In this document: in pieces, positions 7,274-14,894 of the stretch
Numbering within the stretch: the first letter of the stretch is position 1
How the letters are laid out: every line of letters begins with the position of its first letter
Source: Sphingomonadales bacterium
GTDB taxonomy: Bacteria > Pseudomonadota > Alphaproteobacteria > Sphingomonadales > Sphingomonadaceae
DNA: 18,050 bases
Assembly (NCBI GenBank): GCA_027489295.1
Contig: JAIYAA010000303.1
Span: 1 to 18,050, forward strand
Reading direction: 5' to 3'
Made by a program: the position numbers and the translations under genes
Notes under the pieces: generated by a model
Databases searched by the model: none
The model's input: only the letters and a program-made list of their open reading frames with translations
What the model was told of the DNA's origin: nothing

Positions 7274-8389
7274 ATGACACGCGGCGTCCGAACGCCGGAT
7301 CTGCCGCCGCCGCACGCCGGAGGTGTGTGGACGCTGGCGGGCGACCGGCTGATCATAGTCTCCGCAGAGGGACCCGCAACCATTCTCGTGCCGACCGAGC
7401 GGGTGCGGCTGCTCGCCATAGACCTGCCGTTGCCGAATCGCGCCCGGCGGGTGGCGGCACTGCCGTTCGCGATCGAGGACCAGGTGGCCGAGCCGATCGA
7501 CTCGCTCCATCTGGCGCTGGGCGCGCGGACCGCGCCGGCGGATGCGCCGAGCCGGTATCTGGTAGGCGTCGTTCGCGCCGAATCGATGGCCGAATGGGTC
7601 GCGCTGGCGGAGGCGAACGGCCTGGGCGACGCGCCGATGGTGCCCGACGTGCTGCTGCTGCCACGCCCGGTGGAGGGCTGGGCGGTCGAGCTGCGCGAGG
7701 GCCGTGCGCTGGTGCTGGCAGCGGACGGCGCCGGGTTTGCGATGCCGGCGGCGCTGCTCGCCTCGGCCTGGGAAGCAGCCGGCCGGCCACGAATCCATAG
7801 TCTTGGCGAGTCCCTGTCCGGCGACATGCAGGCCCAGGCGACGACCTCCGATCGTCGCGACGATGCGGCGCGGGCCGAGGTGGCGGCGGCCGAGCTCGAT
7901 CTCCGCCAGGGGGCGTTCGCGGCACGCCGCGCGCGCAGCGCGACGGGCTGGCGCCGGCTCGGCTGGATTCTCGGGCTCGGTGCCGCCGCCCATATCCTGA
8001 TTGCGGGCGGGGACGCGCTGATGCTGCGGACGATCGCCGACCGCCGCGCGGCCGAAACGCGGGCGCTGGTCTCGGTCGCGGCGCCGGGGACCGACCTGAG
8101 CGGCGACCTCAAGACCACCGTCACCGATCTGCTGCCGACCGGGGGAGGCCGCGCGCCCGATCGCTTCGTGCCGCTGCTCGCGCGGCTATCCGCCGCGCTC
8201 GCCCCGCTCGCCGGCAGCATCGCCGTGCGCGCGGTGCGCTACGAGGGCAATGTCCTGACCATGGACTGCGATCCCGGCGCGCCCGATCTTGCCGCGCGCA
8301 TCGCGGAGGCGCTCAAGGCCGGGCGCATACGGGGGCAGGCGACGGCCTCGCCAGACGGCGCCATTCGCATTACGGCGAGTGCGGCATGA
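7274..8389 (+). CDS. gspL: Type II secretion platform protein GspL
   Basis: 371 residues from ATG 7274 (weak GAAG just upstream; ATG 7250 in the same frame would add 8 residues). The cytoplasmic actin-like part begins VWTLAGDRLIIV and has RVAALPFAIEDQVAEPIDSL, the typical GspL signature, followed by an LHLALG strand. A single membrane helix lies at about 230-250, and the C-terminal periplasmic ferredoxin-like domain includes FVPLLARLSAALAPL and LTMDCDPGAPDLAARIAEAL. GspL recruits the ATPase GspE to the membrane and pairs with GspM. It heads the plus-strand L-M-E-F unit and overlaps gspM by ATGA. This is the full-length GspL, in contrast to the short PilN-like protein at 1614-2153. Confidence 0.92.
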   Translation: MTRGVRTPDLPPPHAGGVWTLAGDRLIIVSAEGPATILVPTERVRLLAIDLPLPNRARRVAALPFAIEDQVAEPIDSLHLALGARTAPADAPSRYLVGVVRAESMAEWVALAEANGLGDAPMVPDVLLLPRPVEGWAVELREGRALVLAADGAGFAMPAALLASAWEAAGRPRIHSLGESLSGDMQAQATTSDRRDDAARAEVAAAELDLRQGAFAARRARSATGWRRLGWILGLGAAAHILIAGGDALMLRTIADRRAAETRALVSVAAPGTDLSGDLKTTVTDLLPTGGGRAPDRFVPLLARLSAALAPLAGSIAVRAVRYEGNVLTMDCDPGAPDLAARIAEALKAGRIRGQATASPDGAIRITASAA

Positions 8390-8886
8390 GACAGTTCATC
8401 CGCACCCAGCTGCCGACCCTCGATGCCGGCCTGTCCCGGTCCGACAGCTGGTGGCAGGCGCGCAGCGCGCGCGAGCGGACGCTGCTGACCGGACTTGCGG
8501 TGCTGCTCGGCGCGGTGGTGCTGGTCTACGGTGTGGTCAAGCCGATCCAGGGCGCCCGCGCCGCGGCCCTCGCCGATATCCGCACCTACGAGACGCTGAA
8601 CGCCCGCATCCGTGCCGCGGGCACGCTGAGTTCGGTGAAGCCGCAGCGCCGCACCGGCGCACCCGAGGCGATCGCCACCCAGTCGGCCGCCGCCTTCGGC
8701 CTGGTGCTCGCCACCGCGCCGAGCGCGGGCGGTACCCAGGTCACCGTCGCCGATGCGAGCTACGACTCGCTGGTCCACTGGCTGGCCGATGTGACCACGA
8801 CCAGTGACTTGCGGATACGCCGCGTCACCCTTCAGCGACTGGCCGTGCCGGGCCATGTCTCCGCCAGCGTGGAGCTCGGCCAATGA
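8386..8886 (+). CDS. gspM: Type II secretion platform protein GspM
   Basis: 166 residues. A cytoplasmic tail with WWQARSARERTLL is the usual GspM motif before the membrane helix (about 33-51). The periplasmic ferredoxin-like domain follows, ending in SYDSLVHWLADVTTTSDLRI and a VTLQRL strand. GspM stabilises GspL in the inner-membrane platform. Both ends are ATGA overlaps (8386-8389 with gspL, 8883-8886 with gspE), so its translation is probably coupled to theirs. It differs clearly in sequence from the GspM-like protein at 2150-2605. Confidence 0.92.
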   Translation: MRQFIRTQLPTLDAGLSRSDSWWQARSARERTLLTGLAVLLGAVVLVYGVVKPIQGARAAALADIRTYETLNARIRAAGTLSSVKPQRRTGAPEAIATQSAAAFGLVLATAPSAGGTQVTVADASYDSLVHWLADVTTTSDLRIRRVTLQRLAVPGHVSASVELGQ

Positions 8887-10349
8887 TCCTCGACCTGCCG
8901 ACCTTGCCCTACAGTTTCGCCCGCCGCCACGGCGTGCTGCTGCGCGCCGGCGGCGACGGGATCGAATGCCTCCACCGCGCCGACGCTCCGCTCGACGGGC
9001 TGCTGGAAGTGCAGCGGCTGGCCCCCGGCGCGCGCTTCGTGCGGCTGGAGGGCGCCGCCTTCGATACCGCGCTGGGCGAAGCCTATGGCGGGGCAGGAGG
9101 GGCTGCCGCCGATATCGACCTGGGCGACATGGACCTCGCCGCGCTGGCCGACAGCGCCGCCAGCATCGACGACCTGCTCGACACCCGTGACGACGCACCC
9201 GTCATCCGCCTGATCAACGCGCTGCTGATGGAGGCGGTGAAGGAAGGCGCGTCGGACGTCCATGTCGAGACGCAGGAGAAGCGCCTCGTCATCCGCTTCC
9301 GCGTCGACGGCGTGCTGCGCGACATGATCGAGCCGCCGCGCGCGCTGGCGCCGCTGCTCGTCAGCCGCATCAAGGTGATGGCCAAGCTCGACATCGCCGA
9401 GCGGCGCGTGCCGCAGGACGGCCGCGTGACGCTGCGCATCGGCGGCCACGATGTCGACGCGCGCGTCTCGACCATCCCGACCCAGCATGGCGAGCGGGTA
9501 GTGCTGCGTCTGCTCGAGAAGGGCTCGCTCAAGCTCGACCTTTCGGGCCTGGGCATGAGCGAGCGCGATCAGGCGGTGTTCGGGCGGTTGCTGGAGCGCC
9601 CGCACGGCATCCTCCTCGTCACCGGGCCGACCGGCTCGGGCAAGACGACGACGCTCTACACCGCGCTGACCCGGCTCAACGACCGCAAGCGCAACGTGAT
9701 GACGGTCGAGGACCCGATCGAATACGAGCTGCCCGGCGTGGCGCAGACCCAGGTCAATGCGCGCACCGACATGACCTTCGCGCGTGGCCTGCGCGCGATT
9801 CTCCGGCAGGATCCGGACGTGATCATGGTCGGCGAGATTCGCGACCAGGAAACCGCGCAGGTGGCGGTGCGCTCGGCGATGACCGGGCATTTCGTGCTGT
9901 CGACGCTGCACACCAACACCGCGGTCGGTTCGGTGACGCGGCTGATCGACATGGGGGTGGAGCGCTATCTGCTCGCGCCGATGGTCGTCGGGCTGTGCGC
10001 GCAGCGGCTGGTGCGGCGGCTGTGCCCCCATTGCCGGCGCGCGGACGTGGCGAGCGAGGCCGATTCGCTGCTGCTCGGCGGCGCGCTGCCGGTGGGGGCG
10101 CCGGTATGGCGCGCGGTCGGCTGCGACCAGTGCCATGACGAGGGCTATCGCGGCCGCGCCGGGCTGTACGAGGTCGTCGCGATCGACGACGCGTTCCAGA
10201 AGATGATCCATGACGGCGCCAGCGAGGCGGAGATCGAGCGGTACGCGCGGCGCGACAATCCGGGTCTGCTCGACGACGGCGTTGCCAAGCTGCAGACCGG
10301 CCTGACCACGGTCGAGGAAGTCGCCCGCGTCGTGAGGGACGAGGCGTGA
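8883..10349 (+). CDS. gspE: Type II secretion ATPase GspE
   Basis: 488 residues. The N-terminal domain is relatively short, and is followed by the ATPase core: GASDVHVE, the Walker A motif GPTGSGKTT (248-256, Lys254), an Asp box around MTVEDPIEYELPG, Walker B DPDVIMVGEIRD (about 310-321) and the His box STLHTNTA. A tetracysteine zinc motif is present (Cys381, Cys384, Cys414, Cys417). GspE is the cytoplasmic hexameric motor that drives pseudopilin assembly, docked on GspL and GspF. The start is fixed by the ATGA overlap with gspM. No key residue is missing. T4P PilB is the alternative family, but the context with gspL, gspM and gspF makes GspE secure. Confidence 0.97.
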   Translation: MILDLPTLPYSFARRHGVLLRAGGDGIECLHRADAPLDGLLEVQRLAPGARFVRLEGAAFDTALGEAYGGAGGAAADIDLGDMDLAALADSAASIDDLLDTRDDAPVIRLINALLMEAVKEGASDVHVETQEKRLVIRFRVDGVLRDMIEPPRALAPLLVSRIKVMAKLDIAERRVPQDGRVTLRIGGHDVDARVSTIPTQHGERVVLRLLEKGSLKLDLSGLGMSERDQAVFGRLLERPHGILLVTGPTGSGKTTTLYTALTRLNDRKRNVMTVEDPIEYELPGVAQTQVNARTDMTFARGLRAILRQDPDVIMVGEIRDQETAQVAVRSAMTGHFVLSTLHTNTAVGSVTRLIDMGVERYLLAPMVVGLCAQRLVRRLCPHCRRADVASEADSLLLGGALPVGAPVWRAVGCDQCHDEGYRGRAGLYEVVAIDDAFQKMIHDGASEAEIERYARRDNPGLLDDGVAKLQTGLTTVEEVARVVRDEA

Positions 10350-10377
10350 GCGGTCACGCCACCAAGGAAACGACCTG

Positions 10378-11604
10378 ATGCCCGCCTTCGCGTACCGCGC
10401 AGCCGATCGCACCGGTGCCGCCAAGAAGGGCGTGATCGAGGCGTCCAGCCCCGCTGCCGCCCGTGCCCTGCTGCGCGAGCAGGCGCTGCTGCCGCTCTCC
10501 GTCGAACCCGCTGCCGAGCGCGGCCGTTCGATCGGTTCGATCACCTTGCCTCGCTTCGGGCGGAGCGGGGTAAGCGCCCGCGCGCTCGCCACGGTCACCC
10601 GGCAGATTTCCACGCTGGTCGGCTCGGACATCGCGATCGAGGAGGCGCTGCGGCTGGTCGCCACCCAGTCCGAACAGCCGGCGGTGAGTTCGCTGCTGCT
10701 CGACGTGCGCGGCGCGATCCTCGACGGGCGCAGCTTCGCCGCGGCACTTGCGCAGCATCCCAAGGCGTTCCCCGAATTCTACCGCGCCTCGGTGGCGGCG
10801 GGCGAGGCCTCGGGCCGGCTGACCGACGTGCTCAACCACCTCGCCGAGTTCGTCGAGAACCGCCAGGCCAACGGCCAGAAGCTGCAGCTGGCGCTGCTCT
10901 ACCCGGCGCTGCTGGCGTGCGTGTCGTTCGGCATGATGGTGCTGCTGATGGTCTATGTCGTGCCGGACATCGTGAAGGTGTTCGTCTCGCGCGGTGCCGA
11001 CCTGCCGCTGCTCACCCGCGCGCTGATCGCGATCAGCGCCTTCCTGCAGAATTTCGGGCTCTATCTGCTCATCGCGATCGGCGCCGGCATCGTCGCCTTC
11101 GGGCGGTGGCTGCGGGTGCCGGCTAACCGCCTGCGCGTCCACCGCTTCTTTGCCGAGCGCCGCCCGTTCCGCCGCTTCAGCCGCCAGATGAACGCCGCGC
11201 GATTTGCTGGCAGCCTGGCGACGCTGGTCGGCAGCGCGGTGCCGCTGGTCGAGGCGCTGCATGCAGCCGCAGCGGTAACGCCCAACCATTTCGTCCGCGA
11301 AAAGGCGTTCGGCGTGGCGATGCGCGTCCGCGAAGGCATCAGCCTGCGCGCGGCGATGCAGGAGGCGGAGATCTTCCCCTCGATGCTGGTCGCCATCGTC
11401 GCCTCGGGCGAAAGCTCGGGCAAGCTCGCCCCCGCACTCGGCCGCGCCTCGGGTGAGCTGGAGCGCGAACTCGACGCGCTGGTCGCCACGCTGGTCGCGC
11501 TGGTCGAGCCGCTGGTGCTGCTGGTGATGGGCGGGCTGGTGCTGCTGATGGTGCTGGCCATCCTGCTGCCGATCATAAACCTCAACAACCTGGTGGGGGT
11601 GTGA
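10378..11604 (+). CDS. gspF: Type II secretion inner-membrane protein GspF
   Basis: 408 residues from ATG 10378, 28 bases after gspE and with its own AAGGAA ribosome site, unlike the coupled genes before it. It has two repeated GspF/PilC cytoplasmic domains (LATVTRQISTLVGSDIAIEE; AARFAGSLATLVGSAVPLVE, each followed by a GE.SG motif: AGEASGRL and SGESSGKL) and three membrane segments at roughly 172-196, 225-243 and 377-400. GspF is the polytopic platform core that works with GspE during pseudopilus assembly. It is the last gene of the L-M-E-F unit and is followed at once by a strong hairpin terminator. Confidence 0.96.
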   Translation: MPAFAYRAADRTGAAKKGVIEASSPAAARALLREQALLPLSVEPAAERGRSIGSITLPRFGRSGVSARALATVTRQISTLVGSDIAIEEALRLVATQSEQPAVSSLLLDVRGAILDGRSFAAALAQHPKAFPEFYRASVAAGEASGRLTDVLNHLAEFVENRQANGQKLQLALLYPALLACVSFGMMVLLMVYVVPDIVKVFVSRGADLPLLTRALIAISAFLQNFGLYLLIAIGAGIVAFGRWLRVPANRLRVHRFFAERRPFRRFSRQMNAARFAGSLATLVGSAVPLVEALHAAAAVTPNHFVREKAFGVAMRVREGISLRAAMQEAEIFPSMLVAIVASGESSGKLAPALGRASGELERELDALVATLVALVEPLVLLVMGGLVLLMVLAILLPIINLNNLVGV

Positions 11605-11607
11605 GCC

Positions 11608-11641
11608 AAAAGCCCTCTCCCGCTTGGGGGAGAGGGCTTTT
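11608..11641. terminator. Bidirectional rho-independent terminator between gspF and gspN
   Basis: A perfect 14-bp inverted repeat, AAAAGCCCTCTCCC (11608-11621) and GGGAGAGGGCTTTT (11628-11641), with a 6-base loop. The T-run on the right ends gspF transcription and the A-run on the left serves as a T-run for the convergent gspN transcript. It starts 3 bases after the gspF stop codon and ends 11 bases before the gspN stop codon. Confidence 0.9.
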
Positions 11642-11652
11642 AGAAGGGGCTT

Positions 11653-12426
11653 CTACATCTTCCCCTGAATCCTGGCCCCGCCGGGCAGGCCGACGAACGG
11701 CAGCGCTGCCGCGCCGTCCTTGCTCATGCCGATGTCTAGCGTGCCGTCCTCGCTGAGGATCGCATCGAGCAGCAGCTGCCGCCGCTGCGTCGCCGGGGTC
11801 AGGCGGATCGTCGTGCGCGGGCCGATATGTTCCGCGGTGAGCATCAGCGCCGGCACCGCCGTCGCGCCGCCTGCGGTCTTCGCGCGGCAGCTTCCCGGAT
11901 CGGTGGTCACCTTGCCGTCGAGCATCTGCGCGCCGCCGCGCACCGCGATTTTGGCCATCTCCACCTGCATCACCAGCTGGCAGGTGAAGGGGAGATCGGG
12001 CTGGATCGCCTGGAGCAGGCTGGCATCGGCCGCGCCGCTGACGTGATCGAGCACCGTCCGCCCGCCCGGATGCACCAGCGCGCGCCCGCCGAGATCGGTG
12101 TCGGGCCCGGTCGCCTTCCAGTCCGCGGCCAGCCCCAGGCTGGTCAGCGAGCGCAAGGGCGCCAGCTGCCATTCGAGCTTGCTGCCCCCGGCGATGCCGA
12201 CTTCGCCGTTCCAGATCGTGCCCGCCACGCCGCTGCGCCACGGCACGTTTCGGACGAGCAGGCTCGCCGGTGCGGTAGCCAGCATCGCCAGCACATAGGA
12301 CCCTATGCCCAAGCCAACGAAGAGGATAAGACGCCGGCGTGCCTCACTCGCTGAATCCGGAGTTCGCAATGGACCGTCGGTCCCTGCTGCGGCTGCTGCC
12401 CTCGGGCCTCGTCCTGTCCGCGGCAT
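11653..12426 (-). CDS. gspN: Type II secretion protein GspN
   Basis: 257 residues from ATG 12426. A basic cytoplasmic tail (about 1-32) leads to one membrane helix (about 34-53, LILFVGLGIGSYVLAMLA). A beta-rich periplasmic domain follows with the GspN pattern VPWRSGVAGTIWNGEVGIAG, WQLAPLRS and a final LPFVGLPGG. GspN is an accessory T2SS inner-membrane protein of uncertain role, found in some clusters. The start was chosen because GGAGG sits 6 bases before ATG 12426. A TTG at 12369 would give a shorter tail but has no ribosome site. The chosen start makes the gene overlap the divergent LpoA-like gene by 58 bases, which is unusual. It shares the hairpin terminator with gspF. Confidence 0.88.
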   Translation of the reverse strand: MPRTGRGPRAAAAAGTDGPLRTPDSASEARRRLILFVGLGIGSYVLAMLATAPASLLVRNVPWRSGVAGTIWNGEVGIAGGSKLEWQLAPLRSLTSLGLAADWKATGPDTDLGGRALVHPGGRTVLDHVSGAADASLLQAIQPDLPFTCQLVMQVEMAKIAVRGGAQMLDGKVTTDPGSCRAKTAGGATAVPALMLTAEHIGPRTTIRLTPATQRRQLLLDAILSEDGTLDIGMSKDGAAALPFVGLPGGARIQGKM

Positions 12427-13403
12427 CGCTTTCCTCCAACGCGTGGGCGGGCGAGAAGAAGGACAAGCGCCCCATCGCCCTGTTGCTCCCGCTCACCGGA
12501 GCGCGAGCGGAGCTGGGCCGTAGCATGCGCCAGGCGGCCTTGCTCGCGGAAAACGCCGAATATGTGCTGGCGTTCGATACGGCGGGTACGGCCGAGGGCG
12601 CGGCCAGCGCCGCCGGCGAGGCGTTGCGCCGCCACCCGGCGCTGATCCTCGGCCCGCTTTCGGCTGCCGAGGTACCCGCCGTCGGCAGCACGGTGGCGGC
12701 GCGCGTGCCGGTGATCGCCTTCAGCAACGATTCGGTGCTGCGCCAGCCGGGCGTGTGGATCTTCGGGATCACCGCCGCGCAGGTGACCAGCGCCATCCTG
12801 CGCTATGCCCGCACCCGCGGCGTGCGATCGGTGGTGATGATCGACGACGGCTCGCCCTGGTGCGCCGCCGCCAGCCTCTCGGCCGGGCGAATGGAGAGCG
12901 AGATCGGCCTGAACCTGCGCGTGCTGCAGGTGAAGCCGGGCCAGCCGCTCCCCCAGGCGGGTGACACCCCCGACGCGGTGCTGCTGCCCGGCAGCGGGGA
13001 AGGGGTGCTCGCCGCCGCGCGCGCGCTGAAGGGCAGCGGGGTGCAACTGCTCGGCACGATCCAGGGGCTCGATAGCCGGCCGGAGGCGCTGGAGGCGCTC
13101 GACGGCGCCTGGCTGGCCTGTCCGGATCCCGGTGCCTTCGCGTCCTTCGCCCAGGCCTTCGGCGCCAAGAATGGCGGCGACGCCGGCACGATCACCGCGC
13201 TCGCCTATGATGCCGCCGGCGTCGCCAACAAGCTGCGCGAGGCCAACGCGCTCAACATGAACGGGCTGGTGGATGCCAAGGGCTTTCACGGCGTCACCGG
13301 GCCGGTGCGCTTCCGCACCGATGGATCGGTCGCGCGCGACTTCGCGATCGTGGTCGCCTCGCGCGACGGCTATGCCAGCGTCGCGGTGAGTTCGGGGTCG
13401 TGA
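12369..13403 (+). CDS. LpoA-like / periplasmic-binding-fold protein in the T2SS operon
   Basis: 344 residues from ATG 12369, with GGAG 6 bases upstream (a GTG at 12339 lacks such a site). The N-terminus MDRRSLLRLLPSGLVLSAAS ending SSNAWA is an export signal with a twin-arginine pair, possibly Tat. No lipobox cysteine is seen. The mature part has the type I periplasmic-binding fold: RPIALLLPLTGARAELG, a LILGPLSAAEV strand-turn, VPVIAFSND, then a second lobe with GVQLLGTIQGLD and ALAYDAAGVANKL. This resembles LpoA-type penicillin-binding-protein activators and ABC-type amino-acid-binding proteins; no transporter genes are adjacent. It is coupled to gspJ by GTGA (13400-13403), so a role in secretion-machine assembly in the cell wall is possible but unproven. 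Confidence 0.75.
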   Translation: MDRRSLLRLLPSGLVLSAASLSSNAWAGEKKDKRPIALLLPLTGARAELGRSMRQAALLAENAEYVLAFDTAGTAEGAASAAGEALRRHPALILGPLSAAEVPAVGSTVAARVPVIAFSNDSVLRQPGVWIFGITAAQVTSAILRYARTRGVRSVVMIDDGSPWCAAASLSAGRMESEIGLNLRVLQVKPGQPLPQAGDTPDAVLLPGSGEGVLAAARALKGSGVQLLGTIQGLDSRPEALEALDGAWLACPDPGAFASFAQAFGAKNGGDAGTITALAYDAAGVANKLREANALNMNGLVDAKGFHGVTGPVRFRTDGSVARDFAIVVASRDGYASVAVSSGS

Positions 13404-13954
13404 CCCAGCGCCCCGAAGCCGGCGACACCGGCTTCACGCTGATCGAGCTGATGATCTCGCTCGGGCTGTTCGCGCTGATCGCGGTCGCCGGGCTGGCGCT
13501 GGTCGACGGCATCCTGCGGGTGAACGGGCGGACCGAGGGCCGGCTGGACCGGCTGGCGGCGCTCCAGCGGACGATGTTCGTGCTGACCAGCGATCTCGAC
13601 CAGGTGGCGAGCGGCGTGATCGAGGGGCGTGGCGACCGCCTGGCCTTTACCCGCATTGCACCCGGTACCGGCGGCATCGCGGCGCCGGTGCGCTATGCGG
13701 TGGCGGGCGGCGTGCTGGTTCGCGCCGCGCCGGCGCCGCAGCTGCTGCTGCCGGGCGTCGTCACTGCACGGTGGCGCTTCTGGGACGGCGGCTGGATCGA
13801 TCACTGGCCGGTGAACGACAGCGACCAGGCCAAGGCTCGCTGGCCGCGCGCGATCGCGCTCGACGTGCAGACGGCCGGCCCCGGCGGCACCCCGGTGACG
13901 CTGCACCGGGTAGTGACGTTGCCGGCGCGCGCGCAGGAGCAGCCGCCGCAATGA
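13400..13954 (+). CDS. gspJ: Minor pseudopilin GspJ
   Basis: 184 residues from GTG 13400, which overlaps the preceding TGA (GTGA). The prepilin motif GDTG^FTLIELMISLGLFALI puts cleavage after Gly11 and Glu at +5. The globular part has the GspJ pattern RTMFVLTSDLDQVASGVI, a RLAFTRI strand and RWRFWDGGWIDHWP. GspJ is a tip pseudopilin that binds GspI and GspK. It is separated from the other pseudopilin genes G, H and I by about 6 kb but next to gspK. The end overlaps gspK by ATGA (13951-13954). Confidence 0.93.
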   Translation: MTQRPEAGDTGFTLIELMISLGLFALIAVAGLALVDGILRVNGRTEGRLDRLAALQRTMFVLTSDLDQVASGVIEGRGDRLAFTRIAPGTGGIAAPVRYAVAGGVLVRAAPAPQLLLPGVVTARWRFWDGGWIDHWPVNDSDQAKARWPRAIALDVQTAGPGGTPVTLHRVVTLPARAQEQPPQ

Positions 13955-14835
13955 CCCGTCCTCTCGCCCCCCGCGACGACGAGCAGGGCATGATCCTCGT
14001 CAACGTGCTGATGTTCGTCGCCATCGCCAGCGGCCTGGTGCTGCTGATGATCGACCGCGAGGAACTGGCGCTCGATCGCGGGCTGCGGATGCGCGAGGCG
14101 GCGCGGGCGCAGGCGATCGTGCGCGGCGGCGAACTCTCGGCGCTGGTCGCGTTGCGCCGCGACGGCGAGACCGCCGCCGATGTCGATCACGCGCGGGAGG
14201 GATGGGCGAAGATCGCCGTCGACGCGGCGCCGATCGAGGGCGGCACCTTCGATCTCGCGATCGGCGATGCCGAGGGGCGCTTCAACATCAACTCGGTGCG
14301 CAGTGGCGAGGCCGGGGCGGTGGTGCTGCTGCAGGAAATCGCCAACCAGATCGAGATGCCGCCCGAGCAGGTGGTGGCGGCGATCCAGTATGTCCGGCTG
14401 CAGGGGCCGGTGACCGATCTGCGACCGCTGCGGCTGGCCGGGCTCGAGCCCAAGGTCGCCGACCGGCTGGAAACGGTGGTGACGGCGCTGCCCGGCATCA
14501 CCTCGATCAACCTCAACGCCGCCACGCCCGAACTGATGGCGATCCTGTTCAAGGATCCGCTGATCGCCAGCCGGCTGGTGCAGGTCCGCGCGCGGCAGGG
14601 GTTCCTGACGCTGAAGGATCTCGACGACCAGCATGTCACGCTGCCCTGGGGGTGCTCGTTCCGCTCCAGCACCTTCTGGGTGCGCACCCGCGCGCGGATC
14701 GGCGGCACCACCCAGCAGGAGGCGACGATGATCCAGCGCCGCCGCACCAAGGAGGGCAAGGTGGAGACGCTGCCGGTGGAGCGGTGGCGCAACGCCGCGG
14801 TGCCGCCCGGCGCGCCGGCCTTTGGCCGCCGTTGA
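13951..14835 (+). CDS. gspK: Minor pseudopilin GspK
   Basis: 294 residues. The N-terminal EQG^MILVNVLMFVAIASGL has cleavage after Gly13 and, as expected for GspK, no Glu at +5 (Asn there). The large globular domain includes FDLAIGDAEGRFNINSV, the GspK signature, then helical modules with YVRLQGPVTDLRPLRLAGLE and ITSINLNAATPELMAILF. It ends in a basic C-terminal tail. GspK caps the pseudopilus tip and, with GspI and GspJ, may contact cargo. It is coupled to gspJ by ATGA and followed 59 bases later by an unrecognised gene. Confidence 0.94.
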   Translation: MTRPLAPRDDEQGMILVNVLMFVAIASGLVLLMIDREELALDRGLRMREAARAQAIVRGGELSALVALRRDGETAADVDHAREGWAKIAVDAAPIEGGTFDLAIGDAEGRFNINSVRSGEAGAVVLLQEIANQIEMPPEQVVAAIQYVRLQGPVTDLRPLRLAGLEPKVADRLETVVTALPGITSINLNAATPELMAILFKDPLIASRLVQVRARQGFLTLKDLDDQHVTLPWGCSFRSSTFWVRTRARIGGTTQQEATMIQRRRTKEGKVETLPVERWRNAAVPPGAPAFGRR

Positions 14836-14894
14836 ACGGTTGAGCTTGGCGGCACTTTCTGGTCTGGTCGGCCGATGATCCCGGAGGTTTCGAC

